Virus record (IMG/VR): IMGVR_UViG_3300049846_002724
Coordinates: 1 to 21,649 of that record
Reading direction: 5' to 3' (one strand)
DNA from: a virus
DNA length: 21,649 nucleotides
Under the pieces are notes generated by a model. The model saw only the letters and a list, made by a program, of their open reading frames with translations, was not told the origin of the DNA and ran no database searches. A program made the position numbers and the translations under genes. Position 1 is the first letter of the stretch. Each line of letters starts with the position of its first letter. Positions 1 through 6,927 of this stretch are shown one piece after another.

Positions 1-94
1 GTATAAATCAGATTATTCAAATAGATTCTTTTATTCTCAAGAGGAATGTGAAAAATTTGCAGAAGAAAATAAAGAGTATCTTAATCATTATTAA
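1..94 (+). CDS. C-terminal end of an unidentified protein (partial)
   Basis: An open frame runs in from the left edge and ends at a TAA at 92-94, giving the last 30 residues of a protein. The visible part is polar and aromatic, with an acidic stretch near the end (EECEKFAEENKEYLNHY), which suggests a terminal helix. The stop lies two bases before the ATG of the ThyX gene, so the two are probably co-transcribed and translationally coupled. No start or domain is visible and no function can be given. Confidence 0.55.
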   Translation, partial: YKSDYSNRFFYSQEECEKFAEENKEYLNHY

Positions 95-96
95 TA

Positions 97-984
97 ATGT
101 CTATTAAAGCAGAAATCATAGCAGATTCCGTTAATTCAGTTGGATGTCGTTTAACTACATATGTCCTTGAGTATCCGCGCTTTATCCATAGTGAGATAAT
201 GACTCACAGAGTCTTTTCTAAAAATGCGGCAAGCTCAAGAGCTATCCCAGTAGAAAAGATGATCCAGCAGGTTATTGACAATCCAGCTATGCCTGTGTGG
301 TGGGGAAAAAACCAAAGCGGAATGCAGGCAAAAGAGGAATTGGATGACATCTTTAGAAAACATTTTTGGGGGGATGAAAACGGAAATTATTTAGAGACCT
401 TGACCGACAAAGGTCTTGCTAAAAAAATATGGCTACAATCTAGAGATAGCGCTATAGAACAAGTTAAAAAACTCCTAGAGTTAGGACTTCATAAACAAAT
501 AGCTAATCGAATTCTTGAGCCGTGGTTTAATATCCGTGTTATTCTTTCTGGCACAGAGTTTGAAAATTTCTACAAACTTCGTGCACATCCGGATGCCCAA
601 CCAGAGTTTCAAACTCTAGCGTATATGATGCAAGATGAACATAAAAAATCTATACCGAAACAGCTGAGGCATGGAGAATGGCATATTCCATTTGGGGATA
701 GAATTGACGAGGATAAAATTGTAGCGGAATTGGGCGTTCAAAAATATGAAGAGGAATTTGAAAAGATTAAACATAAAATAGCGGTGGCTAGATGTGCTCG
801 TGTCTCTTATCTAAACTATGAAGGTAAAGATAATTATTTAGCAGACGTTAAATTATGCGATAGACTATTTTTATCTGAGCCAAAACATCTATCTCCTACA
901 GAACATGTAGCTCAAGCATTAGATTCAGATCAATTTATTGGTAATTTTAGAGGATTCAAACAATACCGTAAATTTATAGAATAA
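97..984 (+). CDS. thyX: Flavin-dependent thymidylate synthase (phage ThyX type)
   Basis: Makes dTMP from dUMP using methylenetetrahydrofolate, FAD and NADPH, in the cytoplasm. The 295-residue protein carries the ThyX signature in its phage form at residues 37-48: His37-Arg38, Ser41, Asn43, Ser46 and Arg48 match HRxxSxNxxSxR. The Glu usually following the Asn is Ala here, as I recall from other phage ThyX-like proteins. Later conserved-looking blocks include VARCARVSY (about residues 229-237) and LSPTEHVAQAL (about 266-276), and the C-terminus is aromatic and basic (FRGFKQYRKFI). The length is slightly above the 220-250 residues of typical bacterial ThyX. The ATG at 97 follows the upstream stop directly, with no Shine-Dalgarno. 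It probably supplies thymidylate for phage DNA synthesis by the replisome encoded downstream. The family is secure; activity with the altered motif is inferred. Confidence 0.88.
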   Translation: MSIKAEIIADSVNSVGCRLTTYVLEYPRFIHSEIMTHRVFSKNAASSRAIPVEKMIQQVIDNPAMPVWWGKNQSGMQAKEELDDIFRKHFWGDENGNYLETLTDKGLAKKIWLQSRDSAIEQVKKLLELGLHKQIANRILEPWFNIRVILSGTEFENFYKLRAHPDAQPEFQTLAYMMQDEHKKSIPKQLRHGEWHIPFGDRIDEDKIVAELGVQKYEEEFEKIKHKIAVARCARVSYLNYEGKDNYLADVKLCDRLFLSEPKHLSPTEHVAQALDSDQFIGNFRGFKQYRKFIE

Positions 985-985
985 T

Positions 986-1306
986 ATGAGCGAAAAAAAA
1001 TATTCTTGTAAATACGTATTGAAAGGTGGAGATTATTCTTCTGAAGGCGTCTTAGTTGGGACGATAGAAGATATAAAAAAATCTATCAAGAAGAAATTTA
1101 ATAAAAATTTAAAGCTTAGCTCTAATACTGAATTTGGTATTTTAGTTTTCCAAGACGAACTATCTCCAATAGAAATAGCTGGAATAGTTTTCAATTTAAA
1201 AGATTTGAATGTTCATACGTCTAAAGTTGAACATGGGTTAGCAGAAATTGAATATTTGATAGATTCAACATTCGCAATAGATTCGTATAATAAATTAAAA
1301 GTATGA
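986..1306 (+). CDS. Hypothetical protein, 106 aa
   Basis: I do not recognise this protein. It has a basic, Lys-rich N-terminal third (KKSIKKKFNKNLK around residues 31-43) followed by alternating beta-type and helical stretches, with no Cys cluster and no membrane segment. The ATG lies one base after the thyX stop. The end overlaps the VWA gene start in an ATGA junction, so it sits in a tightly coupled cluster thyX - this gene - VWA. It is a soluble small protein by composition; a function cannot be given. Confidence 0.7.
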   Translation: MSEKKYSCKYVLKGGDYSSEGVLVGTIEDIKKSIKKKFNKNLKLSSNTEFGILVFQDELSPIEIAGIVFNLKDLNVHTSKVEHGLAEIEYLIDSTFAIDSYNKLKV

Positions 1307-1944
1307 AACAAAATAAATCAGAAATAGTAATCGTTTTAGATAGATCAGGATCGATGGCATCGATTAAAAACGATATGCAAAACGGACTTAAGTCGTTTTT
1401 AGATAAACAAAAACTTGAGGCTGGAGAGTGTACAATTACTTGTTATCAATTTGATTCTGAAATTGACAGAATTTTAGAAGACGTTGATATTAAATTAATT
1501 AGCTCTATCAGTTTAGATCCTCGTGGTTCAACACGTTTGTTTGATGCTATAGGAACGGCTGTTGATGAAGTCGGAAAACGTTTGAGCGCTAAACCTGAAA
1601 GCGAACGTCCAGAAAAAGTATTTGTACTAGTTATTACAGACGGGGAAGAAAATTCATCTCATTTGTATAATAACGAGAGAGTGAAAGAGATGATTAAACT
1701 TCAAGAAGAAAAATATTCTTGGAAGTTCATTTACTTAGGAGCTAATCAAGACGCCTTCTTAACAGGTCAAAAATATGGATTCTCTGGGCAAACTTCTATG
1801 AAATATTCCACTTCTTCAGTTGGTATTCAAAATACTTTTGATACTCTTTCTAGAGGTGTAAGCGTCATGAGATGCGATCACGACGGACTCGCGGCATCTT
1901 ATTCATTCTCTGAAGAAGAACGTAAAATGGCAGTAGCAGAATAA
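1303..1944 (+). CDS. von Willebrand factor A (VWA) domain protein
   Basis: A 213-residue protein that is almost entirely one VWA (Rossmann-like) domain with a metal-ion-dependent adhesion site. The MIDAS residues are visible: Asp13-x-Ser15-x-Ser17 in VLDRSGSMAS, Thr77 in the RGST loop and Asp113 in VITDGEE. It has no signal peptide or membrane segment, so it acts in the cytoplasm. Stand-alone cytoplasmic VWA proteins often work as metal-dependent scaffolds with AAA+ ATPases (MoxR/VWA pairs), but no MoxR-like ATPase is in this window. The C-terminal third contains a Ser/Thr/Gly-rich segment and a charged tail. The gene overlaps the preceding ORF by four bases (ATGA). The fold assignment is strong; its partner and role in the phage are unknown. 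Confidence 0.85.
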   Translation: MKQNKSEIVIVLDRSGSMASIKNDMQNGLKSFLDKQKLEAGECTITCYQFDSEIDRILEDVDIKLISSISLDPRGSTRLFDAIGTAVDEVGKRLSAKPESERPEKVFVLVITDGEENSSHLYNNERVKEMIKLQEEKYSWKFIYLGANQDAFLTGQKYGFSGQTSMKYSTSSVGIQNTFDTLSRGVSVMRCDHDGLAASYSFSEEERKMAVAE

Positions 1945-1945
1945 A

Positions 1946-2122
1946 ATGAGCCCAAATCAAATTCGTACTTTAGCTCAAGAGATAGCTAAACAGTCTCTTA
2001 TTGATTTCACAAAATCAGAAATGTTAACGCCAGAAGCTGCGGAAACATTTAAACAGTCTGTCATTGACAGTGTAGAAATATGCCTTTCCGGGTTTGTTGA
2101 GCAATATGATACGATCCCGTAA
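1946..2122 (+). CDS. Hypothetical small protein, 58 aa
   Basis: A short ORF filling the space between the VWA gene and the next leader. ATG lies one base after the VWA stop and TAA is at 2120-2122. The product begins MSPNQIRTLAQEIAKQSLID and looks like two or three amphipathic helices with a negative net charge. No motif is recognisable. Supporting evidence is the intact frame, the coupled start spacing typical of this region, and the otherwise unexplained gap. It appears to end this operon segment, because the next gene has its own A/C-rich leader. Confidence 0.6.
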   Translation: MSPNQIRTLAQEIAKQSLIDFTKSEMLTPEAAETFKQSVIDSVEICLSGFVEQYDTIP

Positions 2123-2152
2123 AAACAACAACAATAAAACAAAAAAAACAAC
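2123..2152 (+). promoter_or_regulatory. A/C-rich, Shine-Dalgarno-free translation leader
   Basis: The 30 bases before the ATG at 2153 consist of A and C with a single T, read as CAA-like repeats and A runs ending in AACAAC. There is no purine-rich Shine-Dalgarno. Very similar leaders precede the genes at 15414 and 21464 but not the other genes, so it is probably a strong, unstructured ribosome-entry leader. A promoter would have to lie inside the 58-residue ORF; I see only a weak TATGAT at about 2105-2110. Confidence 0.5.
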
Positions 2153-2353
2153 ATGAAACAAGCAACTAAATCAAATCGTACTAAATCGTTCGCCAATCAT
2201 AAGGGTCGTTTCGTCTCCTTATCAACCAAAACTAGAGATAATGGAAATCGTAATTTTTGCGCAAAGATTCTAAATGAATCGCCGTGCTATGTTACATTCT
2301 ATGATATCAATTCTAAGAAGGTTGTAAAAGTCAATAAGAACTCTATCGTCTAA
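2153..2353 (+). CDS. Small basic protein, 66 aa
   Basis: A Lys/Arg-rich small protein, with an N-terminal basic stretch MKQATKSNRTKSFANHKGR followed by what looks like a small beta-strand domain (FCAKI, YVTFYDI, KVVKVNKNSIV). The composition fits a small nucleic-acid-binding beta-barrel, but this is inference from charge and strand pattern only. It has its own A/C-rich leader, so it may be strongly translated. The stop overlaps the next ATG by one base (TAATG), coupling it to the Cys-rich protein and the RecA-like recombinase downstream. Confidence 0.65.
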   Translation: MKQATKSNRTKSFANHKGRFVSLSTKTRDNGNRNFCAKILNESPCYVTFYDINSKKVVKVNKNSIV

Positions 2354-2553
2354 TGACTAAACTTGATTCGTGTCAACATAGATCGCCGGAACCTGTGCAC
2401 TACGGCCCTCCGTGTTGCACGAATCGGCATTTAGGGTACTATTGTACTCTTAGAGGCATTCATGGCTTAACTGAAGAAGTTTGTAATGCCTGCGAGTTTT
2501 ACTTGCAAAAAAAAGAGACCCCATCCGTAAATACCGAAGAAAATGGCAGCTAA
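2353..2553 (+). CDS. Cys-rich small protein, probable zinc-binding module
   Basis: A 66-residue protein with six Cys and several His. Cys7-x-His9 is followed by Cys21-Cys22, Cys31 and Cys44-x2-Cys47. The spacing resembles a small structural zinc module rather than a disulfide protein, since there is no signal peptide and the neighbours are cytoplasmic. The tail after residue 50 is hydrophilic and Glu-rich. The gene starts in a TAATG overlap with the preceding ORF and overlaps the recombinase start by 11 bases, so it is co-translated with the recombinase. It could be a DNA- or RNA-contact accessory factor; no family can be named. Confidence 0.65.
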   Translation: MTKLDSCQHRSPEPVHYGPPCCTNRHLGYYCTLRGIHGLTEEVCNACEFYLQKKETPSVNTEENGS

Positions 2554-3673
2554 AAAGAAAGAAGAACATACCGACTCAAAATCGTTGTTGAAGAACATTC
2601 TTCAACAAAATAAGGACTCACATTATAATTATGTGCAGCCTAAACAGGTTGTTATACCTTCTGGGTCTTTAGCGCTGGACTCTTTAGTAAAGATTAGGAC
2701 TGGCTCGTTCGTAAGAATGTGCGGCAAGGGTAGCGAGCTAGGAAAGACCTCAGAGTGCTTGGTCCTAGCTGAAAATTTCATGAAGACCATGCCAAAGTCT
2801 AAGACTATTTTTGTCAAAGCGGAGGCTAGACTTTCACCAGAAATGCAGGAGCGTTCTGGATTAAAGTACGTTATTGATTCTGACGAATGGGACTATGGAA
2901 CTGTTTTTGTTTTTGGAACAAATGAGTTTGAACTAATAGCTTCTACTTTAGAAACTATGATTCCAAGTATGCATGAAGACGGAGAGCATCTTTGTGTAAT
3001 ATTAGATTCGTTAGACGGAGTTATTCTCAGAAGTGACAAAGAAAAAGATTTGTGGGGTGGAGACGAGAGTGTAAAAGTTGCTGGAGTTCCTCTTTTAACT
3101 AAAATTCTATTTAAACGTTTAGCTCTTCAGGTAGTTCATTATGATGTGTTATTTATAATCACTAGTCAGTACACCTCTGAAATCAAGCTGGACCCCTATG
3201 CTAAGACACCGCCTCGTCAAACTGACGGTTCAGGAGGATTTGCCATCAATCATCAAAGCGACGTTACTCTATCATATCAACCAAGATTTCCGAGTACCGA
3301 TATAATTTTGGAGAAACCAAATGAAAAACCGGACCCAATAAAAAATAAGAAGCTTGGTGTTTATGCTACTGTCGAAGTGCGTAAATCACCAACAGATGTT
3401 ACTGGTCATAGAGTGCGTATTCCAATTAAATCAGATAGAATTGGTTGCGCAATATGGGTTGAAAAGGAATTAGTGGATATGATTGTTGCTTTTGGCCTTG
3501 TGACAAAACGTGGGTCATGGTTTCAATTTTCTGAAGAAATTATTGATTTAGCATTGAAAGATGGAGTAAATATAAAGGCTCAGCATCAGGGCATGAATGC
3601 TTTATACAAATATGTCGAAGACGATGTTAAAGCTTTTGAATGGTTATTGCAGAAAATTAAAGATATTATATGA
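2543..3673 (+). CDS. RecA/UvsX-like strand-exchange recombinase
   Basis: A 376-residue RecA-fold ATPase that would pair homologous DNA during recombination-dependent replication and repair. After a basic N-terminal extension (KKK at 4-6), residues 39-45 (PSGSLAL) match the RecA segment before the core. The P-loop is at 61-69 (GKGSELGKT, compared with GPESSGKT in RecA). The Walker B strand is about 149-157, ending in LDSLDG. The 203-210 segment LFIITSQY occupies the RecA NQ-sensor position, and residues 229-243 (GSGGFAINHQSDVTL) resemble the RecA DNA-binding loop 2 region. The C-terminal part is an extra alpha/beta segment not like bacterial RecA. The first Gly of the P-loop is displaced, which is unusual. 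It overlaps the preceding ORF by 11 bases and the next by four. The family call is strong; the choice between RecA and UvsX subfamily is not settled. Confidence 0.82.
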   Translation: MAAKKKEEHTDSKSLLKNILQQNKDSHYNYVQPKQVVIPSGSLALDSLVKIRTGSFVRMCGKGSELGKTSECLVLAENFMKTMPKSKTIFVKAEARLSPEMQERSGLKYVIDSDEWDYGTVFVFGTNEFELIASTLETMIPSMHEDGEHLCVILDSLDGVILRSDKEKDLWGGDESVKVAGVPLLTKILFKRLALQVVHYDVLFIITSQYTSEIKLDPYAKTPPRQTDGSGGFAINHQSDVTLSYQPRFPSTDIILEKPNEKPDPIKNKKLGVYATVEVRKSPTDVTGHRVRIPIKSDRIGCAIWVEKELVDMIVAFGLVTKRGSWFQFSEEIIDLALKDGVNIKAQHQGMNALYKYVEDDVKAFEWLLQKIKDII

Positions 3674-4080
3674 CATTACTAGACGTTTTTGGAAGGCCAG
3701 TTCGTATAGTATCAAAATCAAGTATTGAGTGGGATAGGCAAGTTTCAAAACCTCAACTTTTGGTTAAAAATTTTCTGTTTCCATTTTGGAAAAGAGACAA
3801 TGTTATCGAAGAGTTTTTAATTCCCGGTACACGATTAAGAATTGATCTTTTCAATTTAACTAAACTTATAGCTATAGAAGTAAATCCAGATGCTTATCAT
3901 GTAAATTACAATAATTTTTTACATAAAAGTCGTACTAACTTTTTAGAAAAAATAAAAGCTGATGAAAAGAAAAGACTGTGGTGTGAAAAAAATAACATAG
4001 AACTAGCTGAATTATACGACGAAGATATTGAAAATTTATCGACTGAATTATTTACAACCAAATACAATATAACATTATGA
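3670..4080 (+). CDS. Small Vsr/DUF559-like endonuclease, copy A
   Basis: A 136-residue protein with the layout of small PD-(D/E)XK nucleases of the Vsr/DUF559 kind: a strand with the first acidic residue (PGTRLRIDL), a hydrophobic turn, then IAIEVN and a downstream aromatic-His (DAYHVN), followed by a long Lys/Glu-rich helix and a final strand (ELAELYDEDI). The usual catalytic Lys is replaced by Asn (E-V-N), so activity is uncertain. It is clearly related to the gene at 4498, sharing W(K/Q)xDxVxEE, TRLR(I/V)D, (V/I)AIE and H-V. It starts in an ATGA overlap with the recombinase gene, suggesting a joint role in recombination or branched-DNA processing. The nuclease fold is inferred from pattern; catalysis is not shown. 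Confidence 0.6.
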   Translation: MTLLDVFGRPVRIVSKSSIEWDRQVSKPQLLVKNFLFPFWKRDNVIEEFLIPGTRLRIDLFNLTKLIAIEVNPDAYHVNYNNFLHKSRTNFLEKIKADEKKRLWCEKNNIELAELYDEDIENLSTELFTTKYNITL

Positions 4081-4337
4081 GCAAAGACGAAATAATTGAA
4101 AAAATTAAAGAGAGCACTCAAAATCTATCGGATACTCAACTCGATAATTCTGGTAGCAAATTTATTTTTGCCGCAATAGCTTTGATTGGGGTTTCGTACT
4201 CCCTCATAAATAATTTAGGCATAGAAAAAGATGCTCAAGAGTTTTGGCCTTTCGGAAAATTTCGTCCCAGCATTGATCCAAAAGAGAATTTAATAGATGC
4301 TTGTTCTTTATTAATTTCTGAAATAGAAAGATTGTAG
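4077..4337 (+). CDS. Hypothetical protein, 86 aa, one hydrophobic segment
   Basis: Not recognised. Residues 1-25 are a charged helix (MSKDEIIEKIKES...), residues 29-48 form a hydrophobic stretch (FIFAAIALIGVSYSLINNLG) long enough for one membrane helix, and the rest is polar and acidic with a terminal helix. The hydrophobic stretch could equally be the core of a small helical protein. It lies between the two related nuclease genes and starts in an ATGA overlap with copy A. The ATG at 4077 is the only sensible start. Confidence 0.6.
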   Translation: MSKDEIIEKIKESTQNLSDTQLDNSGSKFIFAAIALIGVSYSLINNLGIEKDAQEFWPFGKFRPSIDPKENLIDACSLLISEIERL

Positions 4338-4351
4338 GTGTAATAATATAG

Positions 4352-4501
4352 ATGTCATGCTCCATTATTTTTTATAAAAACGGCATACCTGTTGCTATTA
4401 CCATAAAAAAACATGAAAACTCGTTAATTTTTAAAATTAACGAAAATCAATTTTCTATACCTATAGAAAATATAGAAAGAGTTCTTGGTTTTTTTAAATG
4501 A
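4352..4501 (+). CDS. Hypothetical micro-protein, 49 aa
   Basis: A 49-codon ORF lying between the 86-residue gene and nuclease copy B. It begins ATGTCATGC and ends in a TGA that overlaps the next ATG as ATGA, the same junction type used throughout this region, which is the main evidence that it is translated. The product is rich in Ile, Phe and Lys, with strand-like segments (MSCSIIFYKNGIPVAITIKK) and a terminal helix (IENIERVLGFF). No homology is recognisable. It could be a small partner of nuclease B. Confidence 0.55.
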   Translation: MSCSIIFYKNGIPVAITIKKHENSLIFKINENQFSIPIENIERVLGFFK

Positions 4502-4914
4502 AATGGAAGACTTATGCAGGAAAAATAAGACCTCTTTCAGAAAGTAAATTCGCTATCAAATGGGATGAGGATAGCTTGAGTAACTTTCAGTTTAAGATAA
4601 AGCAATTCCTTAAACCTTATTGGCAAAATGATAAGGTAGGAGAAGAAGTTTTATTACCAGATACACGCTTAAGAGTTGACTTTGTCAATTTTACACGTAT
4701 GGTAGCTATAGAATGTAATGGTCTTTTTCATGTTCAGTACACGCCATATTTTCAAAATTCTATTAAAGATTTTAAGTCTCAAGTATTTAGAGATGTATAT
4801 AAAGAACACCTTTTAGAAGAGAATGGTTTTTATGTAGTAGAAATTTACGAAAAGAATTTACCATTAACTGAAAAGTGGATTAGTCAAACCTTTGGTGAAG
4901 GATTCTTATTTTAA
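4498..4914 (+). CDS. Small Vsr/DUF559-like endonuclease, copy B
   Basis: A 138-residue paralogue of the protein at 3670-4080. The shared core is visible: LLPDTRLRVDFVNFT carries the first acidic residue, MVAIECNGLFHVQY carries the Glu and the downstream His, then comes a Lys/Asp-rich helix and the last strand YVVEIYEKNL. The IEcnGxxH pattern is close to the IExDGxxH of DUF559/DUF2726 and Vsr-type nucleases, but the position of the catalytic Asp/Lys is Asn in both copies. Both copies also share an N-terminal segment with an early Trp and a KxFLxPxW motif. ATGA coupling to the 49-residue ORF upstream and a two-base gap to the next gene place it in the recombination/replication operon. The role may be junction or nick processing; this is inferred. 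Confidence 0.6.
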   Translation: MKWKTYAGKIRPLSESKFAIKWDEDSLSNFQFKIKQFLKPYWQNDKVGEEVLLPDTRLRVDFVNFTRMVAIECNGLFHVQYTPYFQNSIKDFKSQVFRDVYKEHLLEENGFYVVEIYEKNLPLTEKWISQTFGEGFLF

Positions 4915-4916
4915 AA

Positions 4917-5462
4917 ATGAATGAACTTATAGAAGATTTTCCAATTTCAAAAAGAGTAAAAACAGCACTGAAAGCAGCTGGGTATATTTGTGCAGATAGT
5001 TTAAGAAATAAGTATGCGGAAGATGTTAAGGATATAGACGGTTTGGGTCAAAAGGGGTGGCTTGAATTGAGGGAGTACCTCTATAATAAATATCGTATTA
5101 CGTTTAAACCAAAACCTAAACCAAAGAAGACAAAAAACTTTTTACAGTCACGACAGCTGGTCGAACATTTCTTTGGTAAGAATGCTAAAATTTTTTGGGG
5201 CAAAGAAATCAAAGTTGCTGACCAATTAATTTCTATTTACGGATTCGAATTATTATCTTCTATACGTTTAAATAAAAAAATTTATTCTCTATCCTATTTT
5301 TTCACTCAAGAAGGGAAGGCGTGTATAAAACAAGCGAGACCAGCTCTGTCGATAGAGACAGCTAAACCTACACAACCTGCGGAAGACACAGGAGAAGCGA
5401 TAGATTTGTTTTCTAACGTAAACATACAGAAGGCTCCAAAGTCGATTAGAGATTTTTTATAG
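4917..5462 (+). CDS. RNAP-alpha-CTD-like helix-hairpin-helix protein, upstream of DnaB helicase
   Basis: A 181-residue two-part protein. Residues 1-59 follow the pattern of the bacterial RNA polymerase alpha-subunit C-terminal domain: IEDFPISKRVKTALKAAG, then a helix, then IDGLGQKGWLELREYL, equivalent to alpha-CTD 'LxLSxRxxNxLKxxxI ... GLGxKSLxEI'. Arg13 sits where the DNA-contacting Arg of alpha-CTD lies. A KPKPKPKK linker (about 64-71) leads to a second helical domain (about 74-140) I do not recognise, then a Thr/Pro/Glu-rich linker containing AIDLF, a weak resemblance to sliding-clamp-binding peptides, and a basic tail ending SIRDFL. It sits one base before the helicase gene, so a helicase-loader or DNA-tethering role is as plausible as a transcriptional one. 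The helix-hairpin-helix fold is well supported; the role is not. Confidence 0.6.
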   Translation: MNELIEDFPISKRVKTALKAAGYICADSLRNKYAEDVKDIDGLGQKGWLELREYLYNKYRITFKPKPKPKKTKNFLQSRQLVEHFFGKNAKIFWGKEIKVADQLISIYGFELLSSIRLNKKIYSLSYFFTQEGKACIKQARPALSIETAKPTQPAEDTGEAIDLFSNVNIQKAPKSIRDFL

Positions 5463-5463
5463 T

Positions 5464-6927
5464 ATGACATATTCTAAACTAAATACGCCACAAGAGCAAG
5501 AGAGGGCTTGCTTGGCTTGTTTTCTACAATATTCAAATAATCTTCCGGATTACAATGGGGTTTTAAAGTCTAATCATTTTGAAAATAAAGTTCATGCAGC
5601 TATTTATACAGCCATGACCGTTGTTTATGCAAACGCTGGGACTATAGATGCTGTGTTAGTTTCTGAAAAGTTAATGGCAATAGGATTAAAACAGTTTGAA
5701 GATCTAAATATTTTTGAATATCTTGAAACATTGTCTCAAATGCTAGTTAAAGAAGAATCTTTGCCTCATTACATATCCAATATTATAAAATATGATTTTG
5801 CCAGAAAAGCAGATAAAGCTTTTGATAATGGTAAAAAAGAAATTAGAGATAGTATAGATAAACCGTTACCTCAGTTAGCTGTTATAATTGAAAATGCTTT
5901 AAAAACAGCTGGCACAGAAAATGTAGCGAATGAAGAAGATCCTATAGATGTATTTTCTGTGATGCCAGATTGGGTTATGAAGTGGGGACAAACTCAGCGT
6001 CCAACATTTCTTAAGGTTCCTTGGCCCGTATTTACTAAGTTGTATGGAGGTCTAAGTTTTGGAGACTTATATGTTATTGCTGCCCCTCCTAAAGTGGGAA
6101 AAAGTACAATTGTAAATTTTTTAGCATATTCTGTAGCTGGAGAATTAGATAATAATTGTAAAGTATTGGTTCTAGATACAGAATTGGAAACGGAAAGAAT
6201 TGTAGCAAGAAATCTAGCCTCCATTTCTAACGTTAATGAGTTTAAAATTAAAAATGGTTTATTTAAAAATAATATTAGCGAAAGCAATCGCGTCGCTTCG
6301 GCATTTAATGTACTTGACAAATATAAAAACCGTGTTTATCATAAATACGTGGCCAATAAATCTATTGATGAAGTTCTTTCTATAGCTCGTCGTTGGCACG
6401 CAAAAAATGTGAAACCGGGCGAAACCTGTTTAATTGTTTACGATTATCTCAAATCAACTCAGGAAAATATCAAAGACGCCTTTGCTGGTTACGAATTGTT
6501 AGGAATGAAAACGGACAAATTAAAAAAGTTAGCTTCAGAACTTCCGTTTACTTCTTGTTTAACAGCTGTACAAACCAATCGAAACAATGAGACGGCCATG
6601 TCAAGTCAGATTGAATGGCATTGTTCCAACATGTATAGACTTGAAAAGAAAACTGCCGACGAAATTTCTGAATTTGGAAAAGAATTTGGCACGCATAAAT
6701 TGGTTGAAGTGAGAGCCCGTGTTCAAGGGGAATTCGCGCAAGGGGCAGACAACTACGTTAAGAAGGTAACTTCAGATGGGGATGTATATGTTACCAATTT
6801 TATCAATTTAAAAATCGACAATTTTAATGTCACTGAATGCGGAAGCTTAGAAGACATTTTCAATTCTACTCTTGGCCAAGTTGATGTTTATAGCAAACAA
6901 AAACAAGGCGAACCAAAATTTTTATGA
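5464..6927 (+). CDS. dnaB: DnaB-type replicative DNA helicase
   Basis: Hexameric 5'-3' helicase that unwinds the fork and recruits primase. The 487-residue protein has the DnaB N-terminal helical domain (begins QEQERACLACFLQ, about 9-110), a linker region to about 165, and a RecA-fold motor. Walker A is at 207-214 (APPKVGKS), the DTELETERIVAR segment (238-249) corresponds to the DnaB SLEM/arginine region, Walker B is at 322-328 (CLIVYDY), and AVQTNR (368-373) is the H3-type sensor. The length is close to bacterial DnaB (about 470). It starts one base after the alpha-CTD-like gene and overlaps primase in an ATGA, so helicase and primase are co-translated, as expected for partners. The extended C-terminus ends QGEPKFL. 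The DnaB family call is strong; phage-specific naming is not possible. Confidence 0.9.
   Translation: MTYSKLNTPQEQERACLACFLQYSNNLPDYNGVLKSNHFENKVHAAIYTAMTVVYANAGTIDAVLVSEKLMAIGLKQFEDLNIFEYLETLSQMLVKEESLPHYISNIIKYDFARKADKAFDNGKKEIRDSIDKPLPQLAVIIENALKTAGTENVANEEDPIDVFSVMPDWVMKWGQTQRPTFLKVPWPVFTKLYGGLSFGDLYVIAAPPKVGKSTIVNFLAYSVAGELDNNCKVLVLDTELETERIVARNLASISNVNEFKIKNGLFKNNISESNRVASAFNVLDKYKNRVYHKYVANKSIDEVLSIARRWHAKNVKPGETCLIVYDYLKSTQENIKDAFAGYELLGMKTDKLKKLASELPFTSCLTAVQTNRNNETAMSSQIEWHCSNMYRLEKKTADEISEFGKEFGTHKLVEVRARVQGEFAQGADNYVKKVTSDGDVYVTNFINLKIDNFNVTECGSLEDIFNSTLGQVDVYSKQKQGEPKFL

Noticed and set aside
1975-2196. Minus-strand ORF with a Phe/Cys-rich hydrophobic stretch resembling a membrane helix
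   Set aside because: The hydrophobic stretch is the complement of the A/C-rich leader at 2123-2152, and the ORF lies opposite two well-placed + strand genes.
3906-4121. Minus-strand ORF rich in Phe, Ser and Leu
   Set aside because: It is the antisense of Lys/Glu-rich codons of nuclease copy A, with no start context or neighbours on that strand.
5397-5415. AIDLF in the alpha-CTD-like protein as a sliding-clamp-binding motif
   Set aside because: The leading Gln is missing and no clamp gene is in the window, so it is mentioned only as a weak resemblance.
5994-6320. 108-codon minus-strand ORF inside the helicase gene
   Set aside because: It lies wholly within the helicase motor domain, whose motifs are intact on the + strand, and shows no coding signature of its own.
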